From Gonapodya prolifera JEL478 (taxonomy: Eukaryota > Monoblepharomycota > Monoblepharidomycetes > Monoblepharidales > Gonapodyaceae): DNA of 64,000 bases. A program made the translations under genes and the position numbers. The notes below the pieces were generated by a model. The model was not told where the DNA came from and did no database searches. It saw nothing but the letters and a program-made list of their open reading frames with translations. How positions within the stretch are numbered: the stretch's first letter is position 1; each line of letters starts with the position of its first letter. Positions 22,860 through 34,403 of this stretch are shown in pieces. The stretch spans positions 176,954 to 240,953 of the forward strand of contig KQ965773.1 in assembly GCA_001574975.1 (NCBI GenBank), in the 5' to 3' direction.

Positions 22860-23738
22860 TTATCCCGACTCACCAAACACCATTGCTGCAGCAAAAATAT
22901 GTGCCTTTTTAAAGAGTGACGGGATATGATGAGCAGGCCTCACACCGTACTTCATTCGATGTCGCCACTTACATTCCTGAAGCTTGCCGATGCATAGGAG
23001 TCTGTGGTCACGTCTGCCAGTGAGCGACTCGCAACACGCACACCCTGCCCTTTAAATTCTCCAATGTTGACCTCCACGACGAACTTGTACCGATCAAAAT
23101 TGAGCTCTAACATGAATGATTTTCATTGTTTTGTCGGAAACGGCCATCCACCGGGGTTGAGAGGCTTACTCTTGACCTCTTGGAGGATCTCATTAGTTAT
23201 CGATTTTGTCAATTCGGGTACCTTCTCTGCGTTGTAGGTGACTTTGTTCAGTCTGGTCTCGAGGAGATCCTTGACTAGTCGCTGCACCATTTCCGAGCGG
23301 AACCTGAATGAGAAATACTTCTTGTTGCTTTCCTCGTTGCACATCCCACCACACAACCCACTTCTTATCTGGTTTCGTTTGAAATGTGTTTTCATACGTT
23401 ATCCTCTCCACGACAGGCTCTCCATCCCCCGCGTTCAATTTGTTCCGACTCCCCGCCAGACCGAACTTGGACCCCATCAAATTCCTCGATCCACGCAAAT
23501 TGCTTCGTGACCCTGCCATGAGGTTCCCCTGGGACATCCTGACGGACTTTGGAGGGAGCGACCCCTGAGCAAGGTTGGTTCGTGACGCGCGGGTGGAGAC
23601 GGATGCGGTGGGTTTTGAAGGTTGTGTTGGCGGCGGTCCGGGTTTCGACGCTCCGGCCGATGGCACACGCTCAGGTGATGCCGAGCTTTGGCGAGATGAT
23701 TCTTCTTTTATCGTTGTGATTGGACCAGGCTCGGGCAT
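22860..23738 (-). CDS. Tctex1/DYNLT-domain dynein light chain
   Basis: Four exons (23362-23738, 23170-23303, 22973-23106, 22860-22904) join in phase to 229 residues. The first ~120 residues are Ser/Pro/Gly-rich and disordered (repeated GSRNLMGS-like units). The rest is a Tctex1 domain: YENTFQTKPDKKFRSEMV; LVKDLLETRLNKVTYNAEKV; LNFDRYKFVVEVNIGEFKGQ; VASRSLADVTTDSYASASF. The extended N-terminus and the NTFQTKP and RYKFVVEV signatures fit the TCTEX1D/DYNLT2 group, which in animals and algae belongs to intraflagellar dynein-2 and axonemal complexes. The C-terminus is shorter than usual (FAAAMVFGESG). The start is the first in-frame ATG; an upstream exon is possible. Confidence 0.87.
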
Positions 23739-23974
23739 TCTTGGTTGGGGTGTTGAGAGGACTGATTTGAGGCCACCCAAACTTTTCAGTGGTCAACCAT
23801 TTCTCGACGCCCCCATTGTCCCCCTCCGAATAGACTAGGGCATTGGTTTGATGTTGTAGGAAGGACGAAAATTGATAAATAGATACCCACTTAGTCCAAT
23901 TCTTGAATGTTCCTGGGCATTGGTTTAATGTTGTGCGACGGACAGAAATTGATCATTAATCATATATACAGAAC

Positions 23975-24537
23975 ATGAGTCCGGACTCCCATCCTAAATC
24001 CTACTCGAAGTCCCACTTCTTCGTTCGTCTGGCACTTCACTGGTTATCCCTGTCTCTGCTTGTGCTTTGGATTCTTCTTGCAGAGCACCATCAATGTTCC
24101 CCTCCGCCTAACCACAAAGCAGTGTTCGCAGCGCTTCTTTACGGAAGACTTTGTGCGGAATGTCCGTTTGGTGAAATCCACGAAGAATGATGTGGAAGGG
24201 CTGCTTCGTGAAACACGTGAACTTTCCATGAGACGAGAGGAGGGGCTCGGACAGGTGGATGGGAGGAGAGATTGCCGCTCAAGAAGTACAGAAAGGTTTC
24301 GAGTCTGTAGTAACGCGATTCCGGACGCATTCCATGTATGAGAGGTCGATGTCTGGGCTCGGGAAGACACCAACATCCCTCTCGACATTTCCGCCGCCAT
24401 CCGGCAGCACGACAGCGCCACCGATACAGGAGCGGAAGCGATGGAGCGGAGTGCCATCGTTTTGGGATCAAAGTCTTTGTAACAATCGTTCAATTGACCA
24501 CAGTGAAGATCGCAGAAACCAAATCAATTATGCCTGA
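23975..24537 (+). CDS. Small hypothetical protein overlapping RasGEF start
   Basis: Three exons fit in phase: 23975-24022 ([16 protein letters not shown]), 24084-24254 ([20 protein letters not shown], then a helical stretch with [19 protein letters not shown]) and 24292-24537 (a Ser/Pro-rich tail). The middle exon predicts one amphipathic helix. I recognise no family. The first donor is GTTCGT. Its stop codon overlaps the ATG of the RasGEF at 24530, which is odd for two same-strand eukaryotic genes. Either the 3' end is wrong, or the RasGEF start is further inside, or both belong to one transcript. Confidence 0.45.
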
Positions 24538-27500
24538 TTCGAGGCCTCTGTCACTCGAGAACTCTAACAAGAGGCCACTTTCGGTCCAGAATTTGTTGCT
24601 GCGTGTGGTGTACGGAGATTCGTCCTCGGGTGTTATTCGGGTACTGCAATCCTCAAATGTTTCCACCACGATCGAAAAAGCTTGCTCTAAACGATCATTC
24701 AACCCGAATGAGTTCAAAGCGGTGGTAATCATTCGAAATTCCAAACAACTCGTGGACGGCGACCAAGCGATTGGTGAATGCGTGTCGCTCGATGGGTTCC
24801 AACACATTCAGCTGGTTCCCACTACCTTGCTTCAAGCCGACAGCAACATGACCGCGAGAACAATCCGCATAATGAAGCATACGATAGGGCTGCCCGGTGA
24901 CAAGACAACTGTTTCGTCCGTGGGCCTCAGAATATCTAGCAGGGTGTCCCGCGAGAACCCCGGATTGCGTACAGTCGCATCCAGAACAACAAAAACTATC
25001 AGACACTCGACTTTGGGATTTGCGGAGATGGTAGCACAACAGAGTGTGAACAGTCCTTCGATGCAAAACGTTCCATCCTCCCATCCCGAACTTGGTTCCT
25101 CACATTCACGAGAGGCACTCAAGGCTTACGGGGATTATCGCCTCCCGAAATCGAAAGTCTCCCTCAAGAAGTTCCGCGGGTTAATGAAGTCTGTCAAGGA
25201 TATCGCCCCCCGTTTCGGAATCTCGCAAACAATGGAAGATGTGGCAGACTCCTTGGCAAGTAGCTGGGGCAACGCATTCAAGCCCATAGATCAGGGCCGG
25301 TCTTCTCCTCGCTCTCACAATGTCAACGTCAACAAACCCCTTCCTTTGACACCGCTACCCAACATTATGACATCCAGCCATTTCTCCCTTGCATTCATTG
25401 ATCGAGTGTTCCAAGAAGCCGAGCAAGCTGATTTACTGCAAGGAGCCAGACCGGATATGGACGATTCAAGAGATTCTGGTGACTCAGAGAATCCAGGAGC
25501 TTTTCCCCACTTCACCGGGTCCAGTAACGCTCTGATTGACGGCGCCCTCACCTCTTCTCCCATTGAAGAAAGCGATGAATCTATGGTCACATCAACTGCA
25601 CACTCTGCCGCCAGTCTCGAGGTTGAATCGCCTGGTCACTCCCAGGAGCTCTCTTCGTCCTCAGAATCTGAGTTTCCTTCATTGTGAGTTTACCCTCGAT
25701 TGAAATATCTTCGTTGCGAAGGTTCACCACTCTGCTGTAGCGCCCGCCCCCGCAAACTCACCACCGCGAACCACCCTCTCCGCCGAAATCAGTACCGCCA
25801 GGCGAGGCGTATTTCCGACGTGGCCCACGTACGCGAATGCGATGCCACCGACGAGGCCGACCATCGCGACGCCGTCATTCAGGTGGAAATCCAACCGAAC
25901 GAACAAGATATCGAAGGAAGCTCGATGTATGTTCGAGTCGCGCGCACCACTGAACTCGACGCCATCCTCTCGTCCATCTGCGAGGCGCGGTCTATGCCGA
26001 ACGAAGAATACACATTCGTCATACCTGGCATCCCTGTGGCGGAACTTGACCGGAACATCCAATACGTCTTGGAAAGGTGCGGTGGGACCACGTTCATCGT
26101 GACTAAAGGGACAAGGTCGTACAGCACCCGGATTGTGTGCGAAGAGGGTGAAGATGTCATGATTGTGCGGGAGGAGGGGGAGCACGAGGTGGTAATGGCG
26201 GGAACTGTCCCAAAGCTTGTCGAACAGATCACGCCAGAGGACGAGGATAAGACGGGTAAGCAGAGACATGGCTTACCTATTGGATTGGTGTTTAACAAAT
26301 GTATGTGTGGCAGATCCAGACTTCGTAGAAACCCTCCTTCTCACATTTCGGTCATTTGCAACACCGGAAGACTTTTTGAACTTGCTCATCGACAGATAAG
26401 TTTGCGAAGAGGCAGCCGTTTGAACGCCGAAGGTATTGAGACGGCGCTATTACATTTGAAAGTGGAATACCGGATGGCGTTACAGTTGAAGAGCTGCATC
26501 TTATGTGCCAGTTCGAGCACCGAGTCAAAACGGGGTAGGTGAAACCTCTTTACCATGTTCCACTGTCGCGCGTCGCTTACAAACTACTTTTGAAGTGTTG
26601 TCTCCGCGTTGGGGACCTGGATACGCTTGTACTGGCATGATTTCGCCCAAGACCCACCTCTTCTCAGACTTGTTGGAGAGTTCCTCGACGCTCTTCAAGA
26701 ATACCGGGGGAGTCCACATCTACCACTGGACTTTACAGAGGAGTGTACAAGACTTCGTGCAATAATGGAGGAGCAGGTGTGCGGAGCAGCGAGGAACCAC
26801 GGTATTTTTGACCTCAAAGCGATCTTTTCGTGTCAGTAGATAAAGCTTTACACCAAACACGAGCTTAATCGCAGTCTTGATCATAAAGTGAAGGTTCTTC
26901 CCGGCCTACGGGAGTTCTTTCTTGGCATTTCCCCCGAGGACCTCGCGAAGCAGCTCTGCCTCTTCAATCACCGGTTATTCAGAAATGTTAATCCAACCGA
27001 ATACCTCGACTTCATTTGGAAGCTCAACGTGCCGGAAGATAGTCCCACCGGCATGAGCCCCATCCTATCAGTGTTTGTGGAGCGCTTCAACAGGGAGAGT
27101 CTGTGGGTTGCAACGGTGATATGCTCGGTGGCGGAAGAACGAACAAGACGGCGGATGCTGAAAAAGTTTGTGTGGACGGCCAAGGTACGAAGTGTTTGGG
27201 GCTTGAGGGCAGATCGTAGCTGAGTGGTTTGCTCAATCCAGTGCTGCGCAGAGCTCAACAACTTCTTCTCCGCGTTTGCGATATTAGGCGGACTGAATCA
27301 TGCGGCGGTACGAAGGCTTAAGCGGACGAGGGACGTGAGTGAGCTGTCTTTGTGCGAGCATGAGGTCAAAGAGTACGCGTGAGCTTTCTACGGTTCACAG
27401 ATTGGTGACAAGTACGTCCAAGCTGTTGCAGAATTGGATATGCTGTGCGATCCGTCCCGTAATATGAAGCGATACCGTGAAAGATTGGCTGCTTGCACTC

Positions 27501-27825
27501 CACCAGCAATTCCCTTCATTGGTGGGTTCTGCCAAATTGACGCGCCTGGCGCTTGCGTTCAAGTGCCCACCGTGTTGCCCTACCGACAGCCTTGTTCTTC
27601 AAGGACTTGACCTTCCTCAACGACGGCAACAAATCCCACGTGGACAGCATGGTCAATTTCGACAAGCTCCGCATGATGGCTGCATGGGTGAACGAGGTGC
27701 GGCGGTTTGCAGAATCGGAGTACAGCTACGACGAGGTGGTCGAAGTGCGGAATTATATCGCGTGTCTTCCCGTGGTCGATGACCCGAAGAAACTGATGCA
27801 GATGTCGTCGGCACTGGAGCGGTGA
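24530..27825 (+). CDS. Ras guanine-nucleotide exchange factor (RasGEF)
   Basis: CDC25-type exchange factor activating a Ras/Rap-like GTPase. Supported exons: 24530-25683, 25741-26255, 26314-about 26396, part of 26400-26534, 26596-26776, 26846-27184, 27242-27334, 27401-27521, 27590-27825. Residues 1-385 hold an RBD-like start (LLLRVVYGDSSSGVIRVLQ) and a Ser-rich linker. A second globular part (FVIPGIPVAELDRNIQYVLE) leads into RasGEF-N (DFVETLLLTFRSFATPEDFL; LGTWIRLYWHDF). The catalytic CDC25 domain follows: REFFLGISPEDLAKQLCLFN; CCAELNNFFSAFAILGGLNH; KDLTFLNDGNKSH; MVNFDKLRMMAAWV. Between 26397 and about 26450 the frame stops (TAA at 26397) and I find no canonical junction, so a mutation, base error or unusual intron breaks RasGEF-N. 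Confidence 0.88.
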
Positions 27826-27965
27826 GGTCGGCGGGGTCGCGAAGGGAGTGTGTGGGGAGATGTATACATCATTGGCATTCCACTGTACTTGCATGGGTAT
27901 TTATAAGCAAAATGACGGATGAATAATTGTGGGTATGAAGAAGGTCAATTGCACCAAATGCTGCA

Positions 27966-28514
27966 TCAACCGAGAACCATGTCTGCTCGCCGCTTTTGTT
28001 GATTATCAGCTTCGTTATATGCGGCGATTCGATAGAAGTGATGTGTTGTGTGGGAAACAATGATGGTAAGAGTCCAAAGTTTGGGACAACTTACTCGCCA
28101 ATCCAACTGCCGACTCTGCTTCCTTTTGCGTATATGCTGGAACTTTCAGGTCCTTTACGCTGAATAGACAATGGCTCAGTCGAGCTCCATTTCGACCACC
28201 AAGGTTTCCTCACCGTTTCTTGTGCAGTTTCGTCTTACGGTGGGCAACAAGTGCAGTATCGTCTACCGTTCATTGAAGCCAGGTCTGTTATATGAATGAA
28301 CGGGCAGCTGGAAGGTCTGGAAAGGCTCACTAATGAAGTGTTTCGAGCATTCCACGCAGAGGAATTGGCCCTGTCCAGGAAGCTCAGGGTCCGGCTCCGT
28401 CGCAAGAAGACGCGCAAGGTTCTCTGGCTTCAAGTCGTCCTGAATTTGGTCCAAATCCTTGGTTCTTCGCTTTGTCTTGGTCATTCGGTAGGTGTCTCTG
28501 ACGCGAGTGTGCAT
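27966..28514 (-). CDS. BUD20: BUD20/ZNF593 zinc-finger ribosome-export factor
   Basis: Shuttling 60S pre-ribosome factor with a single C2H2 zinc finger. Four exons (28331-28514, 28214-28262, 28095-28159, 27966-28006) join in phase to 112 residues. The start is basic ([18 protein letters not shown]). The finger reads [20 protein letters not shown] then HKKR, with C-x2-C and H-x5-H spacing. [19 protein letters not shown] follows, as in the family. Size matches yeast Bud20 and human ZNF593. The start is the first ATG of the open frame at 28514; the inner Met of MTKTKRR is a good alternative. It is divergent from PSD2. Confidence 0.93.
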
Positions 28515-28698
28515 CCGCTTCCGCGCGACACTGGGATTGAGAGAGCTCAGCCATCAAAGCAAGGAAAATTCTCTACTGCGATGGCTCACCGAGTCATTTT
28601 GGAGTTTGCAAGGTTTACGACGGAAAAAACTCTTTAGCTAAAGTGGCCACAGCGCCACACTCCAACCATCTGAGAGCCGCTCGATATCCGGCGAGGAA
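28515..28698. promoter_or_regulatory. Shared divergent region BUD20/PSD2
   Basis: The only space between two divergent starts. No TATA-like element is evident. A bidirectional promoter is inferred from geometry only. Confidence 0.4.
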
Positions 28699-31600
28699 AT
28701 GCCACTACCGCCCTTTTTTCGGGTGCGTCGGACGGACAATACGGCAGAATCGATTGATAGCAAGGTGCTACGGATACATGGTTTGTGTCGCGGATACATT
28801 CTGTCCCTTTCATTATGCTTCATTCACTTGTTCTATAGTGACAGAAGCCCGGGATCTTCCCATCAGTGACTTCTTCTCGCGGTCATCTGACCCTTATGTG
28901 GTCGTAAGATTGGGCAAATCAGTCCGAAGGTCGTCCACGGTGAGGGAATGAGTTGCGTGACATGTTTTATGTCATGGCATTTACGATATCATCGAGAGAA
29001 CAGATAAAGCGGTCACTCGCTCCCACTTTTTCAGATGCGCTGTTCGATCTACCGTGCCTGTCTCCCCAAACAGATGTGGTGACGGTGGAAGTGTGGGACT
29101 GGGACATGTTGAAGTCGGAATTTCTGGGACAAGTGTCCATTCCCGTGAAGGACCTTCTTCCGCCGAGTCACGAGCGCGCGGTGGGCTGGAATGATCCCAC
29201 GAATGACACTCAATGGCTCCCAATTTCCAGGAGAAGGATGGGGGTTCGGGGCAGGACAGTGAAAACACAAGGGGAGCTTTCGGTGAAGATGGGCTTCTTG
29301 GAGACTCAGGACATTGCAGAGCGAAGCAGCGCTGTCTCTGCGCCATCCTCAGAAGGTGAGTCTTTCGTTTTGATCCTTGGCGCCGGGAACTCGAACAGTG
29401 AACCATCACGTAGACTCGCATCCTGAGTTGATACCGCCACAACCAGACTTGACGGAGCTACCAGAGGAGCTGGGATCGTTGGTGGCACAAGATGTTGCCC
29501 ACTCGCACGTCATTCCCATCGAAGGGGAGGCTCTCGACGGTGCACCCACTGACACTGAAGCACGAGCTCAAAGTTCAGTCTCCTCGACATCGTCCATAAG
29601 TGCACCCGAAGCTCTGTCTGTTCCACCGGCGCCCAGATCCCCACAAACTTTGGTTGGGGGAACTGACGAATTGCTCGGGGTGTTGGTGATTGAGAGTGGG
29701 TTTATGATGTTCCCTCACACCGGTGTAGCACACTCACAAACCCTGCTTCACGTGTCGCGCAAAGTTGTGCGAGGCACTTCGCTTCCACTCCTCCCATCTC
29801 TCACGCACAGAAGAATGCGCCTCAACCCTTTCGTGGTCATCTCCTTTGGCGACTCCACGTTCCGCACTCGCTCTATCCGTCACTCCACGGAACCTGTTTG
29901 GGGGGAGGTCATGGTGGTACATGTGCGACAGAGCAATGTTGGCTATGGTGTAATGTTTGGGTTGTGGGATTGGGACCGTATTGGAAACAACAGGTCTGTT
30001 GGGAAGGTGCGTCGAAGTCTGAAAGTCGTTGCTACCCCTTGGCTTCTGTAACTCGACCGTTCTTTGGTGTTGATGTCGGTAGGCATCCCTCAAATGCTCA
30101 GAACTCATTGAAGCGCTTACCAAAGAGAACACCAATCCCCAACGAGTGAACTCGAACGACCTCGTTTCTATTCACCAGCCGACTCCCATTCGCCCGGACG
30201 AAAAGGGCTCGAGCAGTCCGTTAGCGCGGTTACGGACCCCCTCCGCGTCAACGAGGCGATCGTCACCTGCGGACTCTGTCAAAGGAAAGAGGAACGACGA
30301 GGGGCTGGTTCAGCCTGTGACCGTGGAGATGGAACTTGGGCTGGAGGTGACAGCGAAAGTGAGTCCGGCTTCCCCGAATTGTCGGATCGGCGCTTTCACT
30401 CTTCATGCTTTAGGTAGAGGAGAGTTTTGACCCAAAACTCGTTTTACGAACAAGCTATACGCCTATAAAGGGTACTTTTGAGTTTTCCTTGAGATATCTT
30501 GACCACAAGCTTTAACCCTTGGAAACCTGCAGACCTTCGCAGAAACTTCTGGGTTGCCCTTTCGCGGCTCTATGACACAGACGACAACGGGTCGTTCAAC
30601 CGCGTCGAGGTTCAGGCGCTTCTTGATGCAGTGGGCAGCAATTTGCCTGACGCGATCGTAGACGGGTTTTGGACGGACAATGGGAAGTCGTCTGACACTC
30701 ACGATCTCACCTTTGACGAACTCTTCGAGGCTTTGGAAACGAAAATGGTCGGAACAAAACAGCTCTCAGTTCGTAGCTTACACAAGAACGTTCACCGCGG
30801 CGTTTCACCTTCGAGCGGCCGGTCGTCCTCCTCGTCCGGAGCCTCCAATAACGGATCCGGGCATTTGTCAGGTCCGCCTAGTCCATCCCCGACGCGAGTC
30901 ACGTCTTCCACCGCCGCGACGCTGGCAGCGGACGAAGATGAAGAAGAGTTGCATGTGGTCACATTGCAGGATTGCCCCAGTGAGTACTCTTCCTCAGTCG
31001 TGTCCGTGAGGTGATGTGATAATTTTTGCTTCTAGTTTGTAGGAAACCTCTCATGCGAAAGAACTCATCTGACGTCGACGCCCTGGCACGTTGGTTCCGT
31101 CACGTTCCTCTGCGTGATTTCTAGCTCATTTCTTTTCATGACATCCAGACATTGCCGTTTGTGCCAACAATGATCTCTCGAAAGTCAATAATGTCGTCAT
31201 GGGCGGCTTCATAACGGAAGCATACGCTGCTAAAGGGTGGTACTCAAAGGTCAGTTGACGTCGCCGACACCGACATTGTGCGGCGCTCACAAAGGATTTT
31301 CACGATATTCAGGTGTTTACCTATCTCGCTCAAGGGACCTATACGATTGGGAGTAACAAGTGAGCTCCTTCGGCGGGTAGTTCATTTGCCAGCCACAGCG
31401 ACTGACTAACTGTCTGTTAAAGCGCCAATATTCTTGTCCAAGATCGAGCGTCGGGATCCGTTATTGAGGAAAAGAGTATGTTTGAAGGTCCACGCGCCAT
31501 TAACCCGACCGCATAAGTGACTCAATATGCGTTCAGTGCCCGTGTACATTCGGCTCGGTATCCGGCTTCTTTACCAGTCGAGTCGTGTTCAGCGGAGCGT

Positions 31601-32595
31601 GGAATCGAACTCGATCAAGAACATTTTGAAGCGACTCTCAGTGCAGCAGGGCGCAAAGTACAACTCGCCATCCTCTGTCAAAGACATTCCGTCCTTCATT
31701 GAATTCCACAAACTGGATACGGACGAGATCCTCGATCCCTTGGACTCGTTTAAAAGTTTTAACGAAGTGAGCTTTCGCATGATCGATGTCGAAAAGATCT
31801 GTTTTTTTAACCCACATACTTGTGGTGACAACCAAGTTCTTCTATCGGAAACTCAAACCTGGAGCGCGAACACTCGCCAGCCCTTCGGACCCAACCGTTG
31901 CAGTCGCACCCGCGGACGCTCGCACGAGTGCCTTCCAGACTGTGACTGACGCGACGACTCTGTGGATCAAGGGACGTAGCTTCACTCTGGCAAAAGTCTT
32001 GCAGGACGAAGCGATGGCGGAATACTTCGATGGTGTGTTTCTTGCGGCAGTATACTCGAAGTAAGGTGACGCTTACCATCATATGTTTGATTCTCTAAGG
32101 GGGTTCTGTATTGATTTCACGGCTGGCGCCGCAGGTAGGACTCGACTTGGATTTGTTCTGGCGCGTTCTTGACATCGTTTCCACATGGATAAGGACTACC
32201 ATCGCTTCCATTTCCCCGTGGACGGGGTCGTAGGGAAGACCACAGATGTTTCAGGAGCGTACTTCACTGTGAACCCCATGGCAATCCGGTCTGCTGTCGA
32301 TGTATACGGCGAGAACAAGCGCACGGTTACGTATGTTGAATCGGAGCAATTTGGTCGGATCGCATATGTTTGCGTTGGTGCAATGATGGTGGGGAGTATC
32401 GTTCTGACATCTAAAGAAGGTCAGCGCATATCTCGAATGGACGAGCACGGGTACTTCGCTTTTGGAGGGTCCACGATTTTGGTGATCTTCAAAAAGGGGG
32501 CGGTGCAGTTCGACGCGGATTTGGTGAAAAACAGTGAGCGGAATCTCGAAACGCTCGTCAGGATAGGGGACTCAGTCGGTCGCAAAACGGTGTGA
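28699..32595 (+). CDS. PSD2: Phosphatidylserine decarboxylase, PSD2 type with C2 and EF-hand
   Basis: Makes phosphatidylethanolamine from phosphatidylserine at endomembranes. Sixteen exons from 28699-28780 to 32194-32595, in phase throughout, give 983 residues. Order: C2 domain (VLRIHVTEARDLPISDFFS; SDPYVVVRLGK; VEVWDWDMLKSEFLGQV); Ser-rich linker; second C2 (MRLNPFVVISFGDSTFRTRS; LWDWDRIGNNRSVGK); EF-hand (DTDDNGSFNRVE); a Cys pair CPICRKPLM with later HIAVC; then the decarboxylase (ANILVQDRASGSVIEEKMP; KQG-like VQQGAKYNSP; FRKLKPGAR-like FFYRKLKPGAR; RLAPQDYHRFHFPVDGVVG; VGAMMVGS). GGST, in the YFAFGGSTILV segment, is the self-cleavage site giving the pyruvoyl group. Eight of the exons are under 110 nt. 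In-frame sequence precedes the chosen ATG, so a slightly longer N-terminus is possible. Confidence 0.94.
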
Positions 32596-32710
32596 GAACG
32601 ATATCTCACCACATACCATTAATCGAAAAATTACAGGTCATGACTTTAGAATATTGATAAATGTTAGCCAACAGATACACATAGTATTTAGGTATTCATG
32701 TTACCGGTTG

Positions 32711-33492
32711 TCACAGCTGTTGCTCTTGGCCAACGAGATATGCAGTGCGTTCCGTAATTTGCTGTCGAACTTCTTGCAATTGCAGTTCCAATTGCTTCAG
32801 ACGGGTTCGCTTTTGTTCCAGCACTCCGGAAAAGGGTGAAAACAAATGTCTCCATGTATAAGGAAATGGATTCTTACGAGCAGGAATCTCTCCGGGCTGT
32901 TGTTGGACACATGTTCAGGATTTCTGCGCGAACGGTTCCAATTTCAAAATCGTGCTCACATCAAGGGGAGTAGGGAGCTCGATTACGTCACGCTCAATTT
33001 CCGATATTTCGTGCTTTGCCCGATTCCCTTCAACTTTTTGAAGAATTTCGTTTCGCGTGAGTTTTTCTGGAGACAAAAAACGTCCAGTACCACTCTTGAA
33101 CCTGTGAACCACTGAACGTACTGCCGGTATGAACGATGAGACCATTCTTCCTCGTGACATCACGCCTCTCTGAGTTCAGCTTTCCGACTGTTTCGGGGTC
33201 CATGTGAATACCCTGAAATTCTGATGTTCCACATGACCGTGGGCTTGATCTTCATGTCACAGCATTTCCTACCGGCTATACTTTGCTGTCCAAGAATTCT
33301 CTGCAGCTGCAGATTCATTTGAGAGTTGGTTTTCCCCGGCAGGCATCCCGAAGTGATGATGCCCGCCCAGTTTCCAACACCAAACTTCATCACGGCATTT
33401 CGAAACACCTGAACTTCCTGCTCGGTCCATCCTGGGCTCAGAGAATAGTTCCACAGACTAGGCGAATAGGGTAAGGCAGCCGTCCCTGTCAT
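32711..33492 (-). CDS. SANT/Myb-like domain protein, small
   Basis: Exon 1 (33273-33492) encodes YSPSLWNYSLSPGWTEQEVQ, FRNAVMKFGVGNWAGI and LPGKTNSQMNLQLQRILGQQ, a SANT/Myb-like fold with conserved Trp residues. This domain type occurs in uncharacterised fungal and algal proteins. Exon 2 (33220 down to about 33130) adds FQGIHMDPETVGKLN and VTRKNGLIVHTG. Exon 3 (about 33100 to 32960) is helical. Exons 32878-32896 and 32711-32823 encode a C-terminal coiled coil (RLKQLELQLQEVRQQI). The junction between exons 2 and 3 is not resolved. DNA binding is possible but unproven. It is divergent from NAA30, with the starts 61 bp apart. Confidence 0.72.
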
Positions 33493-33553
33493 CGATGAAA
33501 TCACTACAAACGAGAGGTGAAGAAGAGGTCCGTGGCCTAACCACAGCAACACC
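33493..33553. promoter_or_regulatory. Shared divergent region SANT-like/NAA30
   Basis: 61 bp separate the two ATGs, so any promoter must be shared or must overlap the 5' UTRs or coding sequence. Inference from geometry. Confidence 0.35.
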
Positions 33554-34308
33554 ATGTCTGCCCAAGAAGCTTCTCAGCTGGCACGCCTGTCTCTCATGGA
33601 TGCTCCGATTGTGTACAGACCCTACGCATCGGAGCTTGACTTGCCGCCGATGGCATCGCTCATCGCAGAGGCACTTTCTGAACCGTACAGTGCATATCAA
33701 ACCACTATTCCCCCATTCTTCAACGAATGTGCCCAATCTTTGCCTAGGCATATACACCTACCGCTATTTTCTTCATCAGTGGCCTCAGTTGTGCTTTCTT
33801 GTGAGCTTCTCTTGGAGCAAGAACGTCAGATGGGAGCTTTTATACCCAATTCTTCTAAGGCATTGGATGGAGACACGATCGTGGGGTGTGTGATAAACCG
33901 CATCGAACCTCACAGGGGCATGATGAGAGGATACATCGCCATGCTCGTCGTTTCGGAAAAGTACAGGGGGAGGAAAATAGGTGGGTTCCTTTGTTCACCT
34001 CCAAAGCATCAGGGACGTGATTGGTCTTCGTTTTCCGCCCTTGGGCAACGTCAAGGCTCTACGCTAGTAAAAATGACCGTGAATGCAATGAAAGAAGGTG
34101 GTGCGGACGAGGTGAAGACTCTGAAATGCGAAGCTCCTACCGAAAAGTGACAAGAACGACACTGCAGGTGGTGCTTGAAACCGAGGTTTCTAACCGTACC
34201 GCGTGCGCCTTGTATGAGCACCTTGGCTTCATACGAGATAAGAGGCTTGCGAGATACTACCTCAATGGAGGCGACGCTTTCCGGTTAAAACTCATCGTGC
34301 ACAGCTGA
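33554..34308 (+). CDS. NAA30: NAA30/MAK3, NatC N-terminal acetyltransferase catalytic subunit
   Basis: GNAT-fold enzyme acetylating N-termini of Met-Leu/Ile/Phe type proteins. Five exons (33554-33689, 33748-33800, 33860-33980, 34056-34111, 34168-34308) join in phase to 168 residues. Signature blocks: [61 protein letters not shown] (acetyl-CoA binding R/Q-x2-G-x-G/A-like turn); [20 protein letters not shown]; and [20 protein letters not shown]. Length and motif order equal NAA30 rather than other GNATs. Splice sites are canonical and no key residue appears missing. Confidence 0.96.
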
Positions 34309-34403
34309 TCAGTAACGTCATATTTTGATATGACTCGGCGCTTATATATCCAGCAGATACCTTACAATAAATCTTCAGTCCAGCCGGTCCTGTTTGACTC
34401 TCC

